34,546 nucleotides of DNA from an uncultured Saccharophagus sp. (GTDB lineage Bacteria; Pseudomonadota; Gammaproteobacteria; Pseudomonadales; Cellvibrionaceae), in NCBI GenBank assembly GCA_937920545.1, contig CAKZUG010000061.1, forward strand, positions 1-34,546, given 5' to 3'. The translations under genes were made by a program, and so were the position numbers. The notes under the pieces are model-generated. The model did not search any database. It had not been told where the DNA came from and worked only from the letters and a program-made list of their open reading frames with translations. This document shows, piece by piece, positions 17,772 through 25,942 of this stretch (its first letter is position 1; each line of letters starts with the position of its first letter).

Positions 17772-18368
17772 TTACTCTAAATACTCAATCGCTCGAACAA
17801 CCTTTTTAATGCCGCGTACTTTCCTCACCACGTCTGTAATTTTTTCGGCTTGTGTTTGTGATAGCAATCCCATTAGGTAGGCAATATCGTTTTCAACAAT
17901 GATTTTGACGCGGCTAGACTCAATATTTTTTTGGAACAGTAATTTCGTTTTAATTTTTGTATGGAGTATGTTGTCAGCAGCATGATCTAAAAAGTTTGTT
18001 TTTCGCCCCACTATGAGCTCGTTGTAAACCTGCCTCACGCGTGGTTCAGCTCGTGCCGTATCACCAACTATCTCACGTGTTTTAGTCGTGGGTACTTGGC
18101 CAATCAATAAAACAACGCCATTAAAGCTATGCACATTAATATTCATGTTTGGTTTTTGTTTGGTTGCTTTTTTGATATTCACACTGACAACTGTTTGAAT
18201 ATTTTTATCATCAATATAGCTGCCAAAACTACGTTTAGTTGGGTCGACTCTAATTGGTCCATCGGTTGTTGCATCCACAATAGTGGTGCAGGCTGATGTT
18301 GCTAAGCAGGCGAAAAAAATACAAGTTAGGGCGAATGTTTTTTTTGTTAATAGTTTTATGTTTAACAT
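17772..18368 (-). CDS. dolP: Outer-membrane BON-domain lipoprotein DolP (YraP)
   Basis: 198 aa. The signal peptide ends at C27 (LATSAC; Thr at -3 makes a non-ideal lipobox). Two BON domains follow, about residues 50-118 (VVSVNIKKATKQKPNMNINVH...GQVPTTKTREIVGDTAR) and 130-197 (KTKLLFQKNIESSRVKIIVENDIAYLMG). This is the DolP layout. In E. coli DolP binds anionic phospholipid at the division site and supports outer-membrane integrity. It begins 9 bases after the diaA stop, last gene of the lpoA-yraN-diaA-dolP order also found in E. coli. Confidence 0.93.
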   Translation of the reverse strand: MLNIKLLTKKTFALTCIFFACLATSACTTIVDATTDGPIRVDPTKRSFGSYIDDKNIQTVVSVNIKKATKQKPNMNINVHSFNGVVLLIGQVPTTKTREIVGDTARAEPRVRQVYNELIVGRKTNFLDHAADNILHTKIKTKLLFQKNIESSRVKIIVENDIAYLMGLLSQTQAEKITDVVRKVRGIKKVVRAIEYLE

Positions 18369-18377
18369 GTGATGCGG

Positions 18378-18962
18378 TTATTCCAGGCCAAAAAGATTGA
18401 AGTCAATATGGTTGCACAAGCAAAATACAATTAAAAGGTGCACTTCGTGTATGCGGCCTCTTGAGGGTAATTCAACACGTATTTCTATATCGTGCTCGTT
18501 TAAATGTTTAGCGATATCACCACCGTCTCGGCCGGTTAAAGCAACTACACGTAAATTACGCTCATGAGCTGCACGTACTGCTTGCAGCAAGTTGGCAGAA
18601 TTACCACTTGTACTGATTGCAACGAGCGTGTCATTGGGTGTGCCCAGTGCTCGTATAGGTTTGGCATAGACATTGGCATGTTGAGTGTCGGCAGATATCG
18701 CTGTATAGGTTGCGACATTACTGCCTAGCCAAATCGCTGGTAAACTTGGTCTTTCTTGTTCGTAGCGGTCTATCAGTGCTGAGCTAAAAATTTGTGCCAA
18801 AGCAGCAGACGTACCGTTGCCACAGATTAAAACTTTGCCTTCGTTAAGTAATGTATCAACTAAAATATTGCCAGCTTGCTCAATGAGTGGGGCGAGTTGC
18901 TCGCCCACATGCATTTTAGCTTCAACACTTTGTTGAAAAAGAGAGTATATGCGTTCGGTCAT
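18378..18962 (-). CDS. diaA: DnaA initiator-associating protein DiaA, SIS domain
   Basis: 194 aa, matching E. coli DiaA (196). The SIS (sugar isomerase) fold is shown by ILVDTLLNEGKVLICGNGTSAALAQIFSSALIDRYEQERPSLPAI and VAISTSGNSANLLQAVRAAHERNLRVVALTGRDGG. DiaA tetramers bind DnaA and promote initiation at oriC. The close relative GmhA (heptose isomerase) shares this fold, but the gene neighbours argue for DiaA. It lies 68 bases downstream of yraN and 9 bases before dolP. Confidence 0.92.
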   Translation of the reverse strand: MTERIYSLFQQSVEAKMHVGEQLAPLIEQAGNILVDTLLNEGKVLICGNGTSAALAQIFSSALIDRYEQERPSLPAIWLGSNVATYTAISADTQHANVYAKPIRALGTPNDTLVAISTSGNSANLLQAVRAAHERNLRVVALTGRDGGDIAKHLNEHDIEIRVELPSRGRIHEVHLLIVFCLCNHIDFNLFGLE

Positions 18963-19030
18963 AATTTATTGATCATTAATAGTCAGCGTTACAAAAAAGT
19001 TGTTTGAGTACTTGCTTGTAACTTTTTAAG

Positions 19031-19408
19031 TTAAGAATACGCATCAAAAGCATGCTGTATCCATTGTAATGTGTGTGTGTTTAATGCAATAACATCAAAC
19101 CGGCATGCGTAATGTGCATATTTTTTATGAGATTGTAAAAAAAGCTGAGCGGCTAAAATAACTTTTTTCTGTTTGGCTTGCGATACGCTAGCTGCTGCCC
19201 CGCCAAATAAAGCGGATTTTCTAAAGCGTACTTCAACAAAAATAAGCTGTTTTTTTTGCCGTGCAATAATATCGATCTCTCCACCCTTGCATAAAAAATT
19301 GTGAGCCACTATATCGTAGCCGTTGTTTGTTAAAAAGGTGGCGGCGGCTTCTTCTGCTTGCTTACCCGTGTTGCTGCCTTCAATCGGCTGCTCTAAGTTA
19401 TGTTGCAT
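19031..19408 (-). CDS. yraN: UPF0102 family nuclease-like protein YraN
   Basis: 125 aa from the ATG at 19406-19408 (MQHNLEQPIEG); E. coli YraN is 131. The frame stays open to 19528, but that extension would overlap lpoA by 70 bases and has no family similarity. The core GKQAEEAAATFLTNNGYDIVAHNF...GGEIDIIARQKKQLIFVEVRFRK shows the E, D and E-V-K/R residues of a restriction-endonuclease-like fold. No function is established. It is second in the lpoA-yraN-diaA-dolP cluster. Confidence 0.9.
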   Translation of the reverse strand: MQHNLEQPIEGSNTGKQAEEAAATFLTNNGYDIVAHNFLCKGGEIDIIARQKKQLIFVEVRFRKSALFGGAAASVSQAKQKKVILAAQLFLQSHKKYAHYACRFDVIALNTHTLQWIQHAFDAYS

Positions 19409-19458
19409 CCTTGTAGCTCTTAAGTGTATTGCTGTTAATAGTGGCGTTTCTACTAGCG

Positions 19459-21558
19459 CTATTCTTGGGTACTTTGTGTTGATGTAATACTTATTTCGCT
19501 GGCCTCGCCGCCAATAAACTTGGCCCATGTTTGCTCGCGTGTTATGCGTTGTGCACGATCTACATTGAGTGAGCCTGTTGCACCATAAAATCGTGCTTGT
19601 TCAATATTTTTAAGTTGTTTTAAGCGCGGGTATAAGTGATAAGCGTCCACACCAAAGGCATAAAGAGGGTAAAACGCACTACCTTGTGTTTGGCTACCGT
19701 ATTGAATCACGTCTTCTTTTTCGGGTAGCTGGTTGTCAAAAAACCACGGTAATGCCGTAAACGAAATACCATTCATGTCACGATTCAAACCCGTATTATT
19801 TTGCCCGTTATAAATATGGCTGGTCGCATAAACAGGGATGTCACTGGCGTAATGAAAGTTTAAAATAGGTTTGAGTTGTCGTGCTTGCGATGGCCTAGCG
19901 AGCAAAAATATCATATCAATATCTTGGCGGCGTCTTGGTTCAAAATCATCCGTTGCCCCGATTACCTGTGCAAGTTGGCGTGCGCGGTCTTTGCTGGCGC
20001 GGACGCCTAATGCAGATTCAATCAGTTGCGAGTATTCTTTTTGACTATTGAATTCAGCTATTTGTACAACATGACCGCCTAATTGACGCCAGTCTTCTGT
20101 AAATTGATTGCTACCACGGCGGCCAAATGATGTCGCTGGTGCAATAATCATAGCGCGTCTATGCCCATCACGGAACGCTTTATTGGCTACTTGTTTAGCT
20201 TCATCTTCTAGTGCTAAGCCAAACTGATAAAACTCACGGCCGTTATTTAAGTCATGAGCGTTGTCTGCGGATGGCGACAATTTATAAATGGGTGTTTTAA
20301 TTAATCCGTCTATGTGCCTTTGATCCGTTAACGTGTTTACTGAATGGTTGACGTGGTCCGATCCGGTATGAGCTGGCGAGTTTGTTTGTGTGCTTGCATT
20401 GGCCAGCAATGCATTGTTGTTATTGCGTGCGTTGTTATCTTGAGCGGGTGCCGCACTATTGGGCTTTGCTTCTAGATAGTTAAGTGCCAAGGTCGGTACT
20501 GATAGCTGCTTGCGCTGGGCTAATACGGCGATATTATCTTTATCAAGTGGGCCAATAATAAACTGCGCGCCATCTTCTACCGCTTGATCATAAATATTAT
20601 CTATTTTTGTATTGTTTGTATCGTACACCTTGATTTTAGGTTGTGTGGTACTTTGTGTATTAATATTAAAATGCGCGGCCATAAAGCCATCTAAAATAGT
20701 TTGAGCGGCATTTTTTAACTTACCTGATAGCGGTAATAGTACGGCAATTTGCTCGGGTTGCGTGGCGACCAACTGCTCAAGTAATTGTAAATCAGCAGGC
20801 AAAATAGCGCTGGCTGGGTGGTTAGGCCAAGCGCTGCGCCAAAGATTCACAGCGTGCAATTGTTGTTGCAGATTGTTTTGATTGTCTTTGCTTAGCGCGG
20901 CTAAACGATACCATCCTCGCGTTGTTTTGTTTCCGTTGGTCTGGCTTAGGTGGGATAGCCGGGTATTAGGCATGGCCATTAATGCTTGCCAAAGTAAATC
21001 TTGGTTGAGCATGCGCATATCAATATCGTCAGGTGCGGTAAGCTTAGTGCTGAGTGTAATGCGTTCGTCAACCGAGCTTTCATACTCGGCAATATCAAAC
21101 AAAAGCGTGGCGCGTTTATCGTACACGTTAATCTGGGTGGTGTTATCGTTAAGTGCGACGGCTTGCATAAAATCGGGTTGCCACAGGTAAAATTTTGCCT
21201 TAAACGGGTTGCCCTGCTTTAAATTGATATTGGCTAATATCATGGAGTACGCCACGCGCTCTGTTTGCATAAGCTGGCTCGTATTAGCGGTTAGCAAGAT
21301 GTTTTTTGCTCGGTCAAGTGCATTGCGCTTAAACAGTGCCTCGCCAGCGATAATTAAGTTTTGTGAACGCGTTGGTTCGCTTTGTAAATTAGATTCATTA
21401 ATAAGCGTATTAATATCATCAATCTTTAGCATTGCGTGAGTATTTGATGTGTCGGATAGCGTTTTGACAGGCTGTGATCCGCAGCTTGTTAACAGTATGC
21501 TACTTGCTACTATTAGCGCGGCACATGTTTGCTTTGTTAAAATCGCTTTGATACTCAT
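19459..21558 (-). CDS. lpoA: Penicillin-binding protein activator LpoA
   Basis: 699 aa from the ATG at 21556-21558; a TTG three codons earlier is a less likely start. Lipoprotein signal with LLTSC and acceptor C26. The N-terminal half is a TPR-like helical region (about 40-250). The C-terminal half is a periplasmic-binding-protein-like fold, starting PEQIAVLLPLSGKLKNAAQTILDGFMAAHF and ending with FALGVDAYHLYPRL-type blocks. LpoA activates the peptidoglycan synthase PBP1A from the outer membrane. An Asn/Ala/Ser-rich insertion (about residues 368-412, with RNNNNALLANAS) interrupts the C-terminal domain. It is divergent from rsmI, as in E. coli. Confidence 0.94.
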   Translation of the reverse strand: MSIKAILTKQTCAALIVASSILLTSCGSQPVKTLSDTSNTHAMLKIDDINTLINESNLQSEPTRSQNLIIAGEALFKRNALDRAKNILLTANTSQLMQTERVAYSMILANINLKQGNPFKAKFYLWQPDFMQAVALNDNTTQINVYDKRATLLFDIAEYESSVDERITLSTKLTAPDDIDMRMLNQDLLWQALMAMPNTRLSHLSQTNGNKTTRGWYRLAALSKDNQNNLQQQLHAVNLWRSAWPNHPASAILPADLQLLEQLVATQPEQIAVLLPLSGKLKNAAQTILDGFMAAHFNINTQSTTQPKIKVYDTNNTKIDNIYDQAVEDGAQFIIGPLDKDNIAVLAQRKQLSVPTLALNYLEAKPNSAAPAQDNNARNNNNALLANASTQTNSPAHTGSDHVNHSVNTLTDQRHIDGLIKTPIYKLSPSADNAHDLNNGREFYQFGLALEDEAKQVANKAFRDGHRRAMIIAPATSFGRRGSNQFTEDWRQLGGHVVQIAEFNSQKEYSQLIESALGVRASKDRARQLAQVIGATDDFEPRRRQDIDMIFLLARPSQARQLKPILNFHYASDIPVYATSHIYNGQNNTGLNRDMNGISFTALPWFFDNQLPEKEDVIQYGSQTQGSAFYPLYAFGVDAYHLYPRLKQLKNIEQARFYGATGSLNVDRAQRITREQTWAKFIGGEASEISITSTQSTQE

Positions 21559-21597
21559 ACTTTTCAAACCCTTTTACCTTATAATGGCGCTTTTATT

Positions 21598-21626
21598 GCC
21601 AAGCCTGTTAGTTTGAATGGCTTGGC
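21598..21626. repeat. Inverted repeat between divergent lpoA and rsmI
   Basis: Perfect GCCAAGCC / GGCTTGGC with a 13-base loop, followed by two TTGCGCA copies (21629-21646). It sits in the shared upstream region of lpoA and rsmI and could be an operator or a leader hairpin; nothing identifies a binding protein. Confidence 0.5.
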
Positions 21627-21689
21627 GTTGCGCATTGTTGCGCAATAAGCGTGATCATACCATAGCTCATACATTCTATAGGAACAGAC

Positions 21690-22532
21690 ATGTCCCAACC
21701 TGCGACGCTTTATGTGGTTGCCACCCCAATAGGCAATTTATCAGATATTTCACTGCGTGCAATTGAAACGCTCAAGTCTGTTGACCTTATTGCTGCTGAA
21801 GATACCCGCCATAGTGGGCGCCTTCTTAAGCATCTTGATATTTCCACACCGATGCAGGCATACCACGATCACTCTACACAAGAGCAAGTCGATAAATTGA
21901 TCGTCAAATTGCAACAAGGCATCAATATTGCGCTTATTAGCGATGCGGGTACCCCGCTTATTAGTGATCCAGGCTACCCGTTGGTATCCCAAGCTCGTCA
22001 GTTAGGCATACGCGTTGAGCCTATTCCCGGCGCCTGTGCGGTGATTGCCGCGTTGTCGGCATCGGGTTTATCGTCTTTTCAATTTAGTTTTGAAGGTTTT
22101 TTACCCGCAAAAACCCATGCTCGCCAAGCCATACTAGAATGGCGAAAATACGATGAACGTACACTGATTTTTTACGAGTCGCCGCATCGTATTGTGGCGT
22201 CCCTTAATGATGTTCGTGTGGTGCTAGGCGGCGACAGACCCATTGTATTAGCCAGAGAGCTGACCAAAACCTTTGAAACGTTCTTGTCGGGCAGCGTTGA
22301 TGAGGTGATAGAGCAAGTGAATGCCGACAGTAATCAACAGCGCGGCGAGATGGTTATTTTGGTACAGGGTTATCAAAAACCTATTGACGAAGACACGATC
22401 CCACACGATGCATTATTTACGTTACAGACGTTAATGGATGAGTTACCGCTAAAGCAAGCCTGTGCGCTCGCGGCTAAAATCACAGGTGAGAAAAAGAATA
22501 AGTTGTACAAGTGGGCAATAGAAAATAAATAA
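21690..22532 (+). CDS. rsmI: 16S rRNA (cytidine-1402-2'-O)-methyltransferase
   Basis: 280 aa, typical length. ATLYVVATPIGNLSDISLRAIETLKSVDLIAAEDTRHS is the near-invariant RsmI opening of this tetrapyrrole-methylase-fold family. It is followed by ISDAGTPLISDPGYPLV and PIPGACAVIAALSASGL (SAM-binding loops), and FYESPHRI. It methylates C1402 in the ribosomal decoding centre. The ATG follows TAGGAACAG. It is divergent from lpoA, matching E. coli order. Confidence 0.97.
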   Translation: MSQPATLYVVATPIGNLSDISLRAIETLKSVDLIAAEDTRHSGRLLKHLDISTPMQAYHDHSTQEQVDKLIVKLQQGINIALISDAGTPLISDPGYPLVSQARQLGIRVEPIPGACAVIAALSASGLSSFQFSFEGFLPAKTHARQAILEWRKYDERTLIFYESPHRIVASLNDVRVVLGGDRPIVLARELTKTFETFLSGSVDEVIEQVNADSNQQRGEMVILVQGYQKPIDEDTIPHDALFTLQTLMDELPLKQACALAAKITGEKKNKLYKWAIENK

Positions 22533-22550
22533 CGCCTTTTATCCGTAGTA

Positions 22551-22575
22551 ATTCAGGGGCAAGTCGCCCCTGAAT
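22551..22575. terminator. Hairpin between convergent rsmI and nhaD
   Basis: Perfect 10-bp stem ATTCAGGGGC / GCCCCTGAAT with loop AAGTC, 18 bases after rsmI and 14 bases from the nhaD stop. No long T-run on either side, so terminator use is likely but not certain. Confidence 0.65.
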
Positions 22576-22588
22576 ATGAATGCATCTA

Positions 22589-23812
22589 TTAAAATAACGT
22601 CATGCCGTAGCCTACGGTATAGGCGATCAATAAATGCGGTGCGTAACGCAAGTAGCTAAAAAAGGTTAACTCTTTTACCTTGCTCATGGCCACAATACCC
22701 GCAGCAGAACCAATTACCAGTATCGACCCTCCCACGCCTACGGCATATACTAACGACAACCATTGTGTTGTGGTTAATTCTGGCTCGGCTTTAAGCAATG
22801 CGGCTGTCAGCGGGACGTTATCTAGTAATGACGATAACACACCCATTAGCGCATTAGAGATGTTGGGGTTCATGGATAAATAAAAGTCGGTGAGCCAAAC
22901 AAGTACGCCTACTTCTTTTAATGCCCCTACAATTAATAAAATACCTAAAAAGAACAGTAGCGTGTCAAACTGAATACGGCGTATGTATTCCATTAAATGA
23001 ATACTGTGATCAAAGTGATTGGCCACGCCGCCAATTAAAAACAATACAGATAAACCGCATAAAAACGTCAATACTGGCGGGATACCATACACAATACTAA
23101 ACGTCATGGTGGCAATAATAGTGCTAAAAAACAGCGCGCCTACAGCGATATCTAACTTGTTAATAGGTTGTACATTTGTATGAGCTTCAATGGCTTTATT
23201 TTTATGCAATAACAGTAATACCATTAAGGCAAATACACCACACAACGTGGGTAATATAAGCGTGAGTAGCTCAGAAATCTCTACGTAACCTGCGCTAAAA
23301 ATCATTAACGTTGTTACATCGCCCGTGATTAAAATTACACCGCCCGAGTTAACCGCAAACACCGCTAAAACACAAAACCTCACGGTTTCTTTGGGGGTGA
23401 GTTTAAAGCTTTGTACTACGGCAATCGAGACAAGCGTAGCTGTAATGTTATCGCACAGCATAGAAAGTAATACAGCAAACACGGTAATAAAAACTGTTAA
23501 GCTGCGCAACGTTGTATTGCCCGGCAGCACACGTAAAACCAACCCGCTAATTAAACCGCGTGCATTTAGGTAAGCCACAAATGTCATAGTGGCCATTAAA
23601 AATAACCACAGTGTTGCAATATCTAATAAGTTTTCATTCAGTGCGCCGTTTACCTCTTCAAGTGCAGCGGTATTGTCTGCATGGACAAAAAGTGCAATCC
23701 AGCTAATGCAGCCCAAAAATAAGGTGCTTTTAGCCTTATTTAAGTGAATCACTTCTTCTAACGCAATTGCTAAAACAGCAATTACCCCCAACGATAAAAT
23801 AAAAATAGTCAT
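22589..23812 (-). CDS. nhaD: NhaD-type sodium/proton antiporter
   Basis: 407 aa, about 11-12 hydrophobic helices, inner membrane. Hallmarks of the NhaD branch of the ion transporter superfamily are the two inverted-repeat hairpin motifs SMLCDNITATLVSIAVV (about 116-132) and SSLLDNVPLTAALLKAEPEL (about 332-351). VNSGGVILITGDVTTLMIF and GGSILVIGSAAGIVAMSK are further hallmarks. NhaD expels sodium or lithium in exchange for protons, common in marine and halophilic bacteria. Single gene, convergent with rsmI. Length fits the shorter members of the family. Confidence 0.92.
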   Translation of the reverse strand: MTIFILSLGVIAVLAIALEEVIHLNKAKSTLFLGCISWIALFVHADNTAALEEVNGALNENLLDIATLWLFLMATMTFVAYLNARGLISGLVLRVLPGNTTLRSLTVFITVFAVLLSMLCDNITATLVSIAVVQSFKLTPKETVRFCVLAVFAVNSGGVILITGDVTTLMIFSAGYVEISELLTLILPTLCGVFALMVLLLLHKNKAIEAHTNVQPINKLDIAVGALFFSTIIATMTFSIVYGIPPVLTFLCGLSVLFLIGGVANHFDHSIHLMEYIRRIQFDTLLFFLGILLIVGALKEVGVLVWLTDFYLSMNPNISNALMGVLSSLLDNVPLTAALLKAEPELTTTQWLSLVYAVGVGGSILVIGSAAGIVAMSKVKELTFFSYLRYAPHLLIAYTVGYGMTLF

Positions 23813-24408
23813 GGATAGCCTTGTGTAAAATAAATAAAAATAAAACCTAACAAAAAAATGATGCAGGGGAGGTGTGGTTTGGAGCCGCGCCTACCTATTT
23901 AAGCAACCTAAAACCATGTCACCTCAACCCGGCTACTTTTAATGGTTTGAATTCAAGCTACTTGATATAGCTCACCTCAAAGATAATAGATGGTTATGGG
24001 GTTATTTTGAGGTAGTCATTATCTCTTTCTACCGTATTTGCTCTTTTATAAAGGGCTCTTATATGACGGGTTTATCGTCGGGGGTTTTACACAAAATGGG
24101 CGTGATATACAAGTTAAAAAAATATTCACGAGGGGAAAAAGTGAGGGGAAAACAAAATACTATCGCCCTTATCAGAGTATGACTATCTATATATCTGAAT
24201 CAATAAATCGTAACGAGTGCTGATAATGTCATATTTTATGATGTCGCCACTTTCTTTTTATAGCCTTAATGTTCTATATCGTGCCAGTATTAATGGTGTG
24301 ATTACGCAAAATTCTACCTTGTTATAAATTTGTGTCCCCCTTGTGATGAATAGGCTTTTTTAATCTGTAAAGTAGCCGCGTAACACTCACCAGTTAAATG
24401 GACATGTC
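23813..24408. other. Long intergenic region upstream of the barrel/cytochrome operon
   Basis: 596 AT-rich bases between the divergent nhaD and the 24409 gene. Seen: an imperfect inverted repeat GAGGTGTGGTTT (23869-23880) / AAACCA...CACCTC (23911-23925). A 61-codon frame at 24038 starts with TTG and is not believed. No promoter could be chosen with confidence. Confidence 0.5.
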
Positions 24409-25926
24409 ATGCAAATTTATAAAAAAAATAAACGTTGTAAAAAAACACATATCGCCCTCGCTTTTCTCACTATGTTTAGTGCTTACTCTCACGCTCAAGA
24501 CGCGCCTGATACGATCATTGAGGATTATGTTACCTTGGGTACAAAAGACAGTATCTATGGGCAAGATGATTTTTTTAAGCACGATAGAACCCAGATCGGC
24601 AATCAAATTAAAACGTTTGTTCCGCCTTTACTTGCTCCTGCGGTAACGCAGCATGCTTATGTTTTACCCCCCGGTGCTTTTAGGGTTGATTTCTCTCAGC
24701 GTCATATTCAGTTAGATGGTGATGACTTTTTTAAAGATGGCGTGCCTAATATTGATACCTTTGAAGATTTTAGGGTCGATAGGCAGTTATCTGATTTGGA
24801 TTTTTTCTATGGTTTTGATCTCAACCGTAAATACTTACATAGCTTTACATTAAGAGTCAATTTACCGTTTCGTAATGTACAAACAAATGGCTCGGTGAAC
24901 CCGAATGGCCAGCAATTTATTAATTTAGAAAATGCGGGTAGCGATGCTCATATTGGCGATATTGGTGTTTTTCTTAAGAAAAAAGTGCTCGACCAAGCTA
25001 ATTCTGGTTTTGGTTTAGCGGTAGTGGGCGCGGTGTTTTTACCCACAGGTAGCAATGAGGGCACGTTTGGTAGCAATGGGCGTATCTCGGCTAGCCGCCC
25101 TCAGCCACCTAATTTAACGGTAGCGCAAGGCTTTGATTCATTGCAGCGTGCGAATGTAGAAAACGGTATTTGGGGTGATGGACGTTGCTTTTTCTTAAAC
25201 TTTAACGAGGCCAATCGCGATTTATGTAATAACAACCCTGCGTTTAGCGCACCTGCTGGAGCCGTGGACGGATCATCGCCTGGCGTACAAACATTTTCAC
25301 CTGGCGGCCCAAATCAAAATAACCGCTTTGTAGGTGACTTTCCATTTAATAACGGTGTTTTCGGGCGTTTTTCAGACGATGGCCGCTTGCCTGCTATTTT
25401 GCAGTCTGGCACAGGCTCTGAAAGCTTTTTAATTGGTGCTTTCTTAACGCGTCAGTTTGATGGCAACAGCGCCATTGGCCGCGCAGCATTTCATACAGGT
25501 TTTAGCCATAGGTTTGTATCTGAAAGCGACGGCATCGACCCGGGTGATAAAACCACGTACTTTGCCTCATTTGTTAAACCCATCTACAAAGATTTCTTAT
25601 CGTTAGACTTAAGTTTAATTGCGTTTGATCAGCAGAATGATTCATATGCAGGGCAAATTCCTGAGCCAGAAATCCATACCTGTGTTGCCGAAGATTTACC
25701 TGTTGTCAGTCAGTGTAATGCCGTAGGCGACGAAGCCTTTATTTTTGAGCTACATGACAGGCCGGGTTTCTCGGGTGGTTTAACGGGCTTTATTGCACCG
25801 TCAATTATATTTAGCCCTAACCCTCAATTACGTATGACATTTTCAACGCTCTTCAGAGTAGTCGAGCCTGATCTTGGGCCTGCACCTGAAAATGTATTCC
25901 GTTTTTCTATCAGCACTATTCTATAA
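24409..25926 (+). CDS. Probable outer-membrane beta-barrel protein, partner of the downstream cytochrome c protein
   Basis: 505 aa. Signal peptide about 1-29 (ending SHA/QDAP). The mature protein alternates polar and hydrophobic residues in strand-length blocks (HAYVLPPGAFRVDFSQRHI, HSFTLRVNLPFRN, SGFGLAVVGAVFLPTG, FASFVKPIYKDFLSLDLSLIAF, LRMTFSTLFRV) and ends in a strand (VFRFSISTIL). This resembles transporter-like barrels of the phenol-degradation MetA type, but the similarity is of style and I do not recognise a named family. Four Cys in the mature part could form two disulfides. A Gly/Asn/Pro-rich stretch (about 280-330) would be a large loop. The ribosome site is weak. It is followed after 16 bases by the cytochrome c gene. 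Confidence 0.7.
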   Translation: MQIYKKNKRCKKTHIALAFLTMFSAYSHAQDAPDTIIEDYVTLGTKDSIYGQDDFFKHDRTQIGNQIKTFVPPLLAPAVTQHAYVLPPGAFRVDFSQRHIQLDGDDFFKDGVPNIDTFEDFRVDRQLSDLDFFYGFDLNRKYLHSFTLRVNLPFRNVQTNGSVNPNGQQFINLENAGSDAHIGDIGVFLKKKVLDQANSGFGLAVVGAVFLPTGSNEGTFGSNGRISASRPQPPNLTVAQGFDSLQRANVENGIWGDGRCFFLNFNEANRDLCNNNPAFSAPAGAVDGSSPGVQTFSPGGPNQNNRFVGDFPFNNGVFGRFSDDGRLPAILQSGTGSESFLIGAFLTRQFDGNSAIGRAAFHTGFSHRFVSESDGIDPGDKTTYFASFVKPIYKDFLSLDLSLIAFDQQNDSYAGQIPEPEIHTCVAEDLPVVSQCNAVGDEAFIFELHDRPGFSGGLTGFIAPSIIFSPNPQLRMTFSTLFRVVEPDLGPAPENVFRFSISTIL

Positions 25927-25942
25927 TTTAAGGATAATAAAA

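Noticed and set aside
19409..19528. 40-residue extension of yraN
   Set aside because: It would overlap lpoA, and family similarity begins only after the internal ATG.
24038..24223. 61-codon frame in the long intergenic region
   Set aside because: It begins with TTG, has no ribosome site and no recognisable motif.
25874..25942. 23-residue extension of the cytochrome c protein
   Set aside because: It overlaps the end of the barrel gene; the ATG at 25943 has a ribosome site and starts a proper signal peptide.
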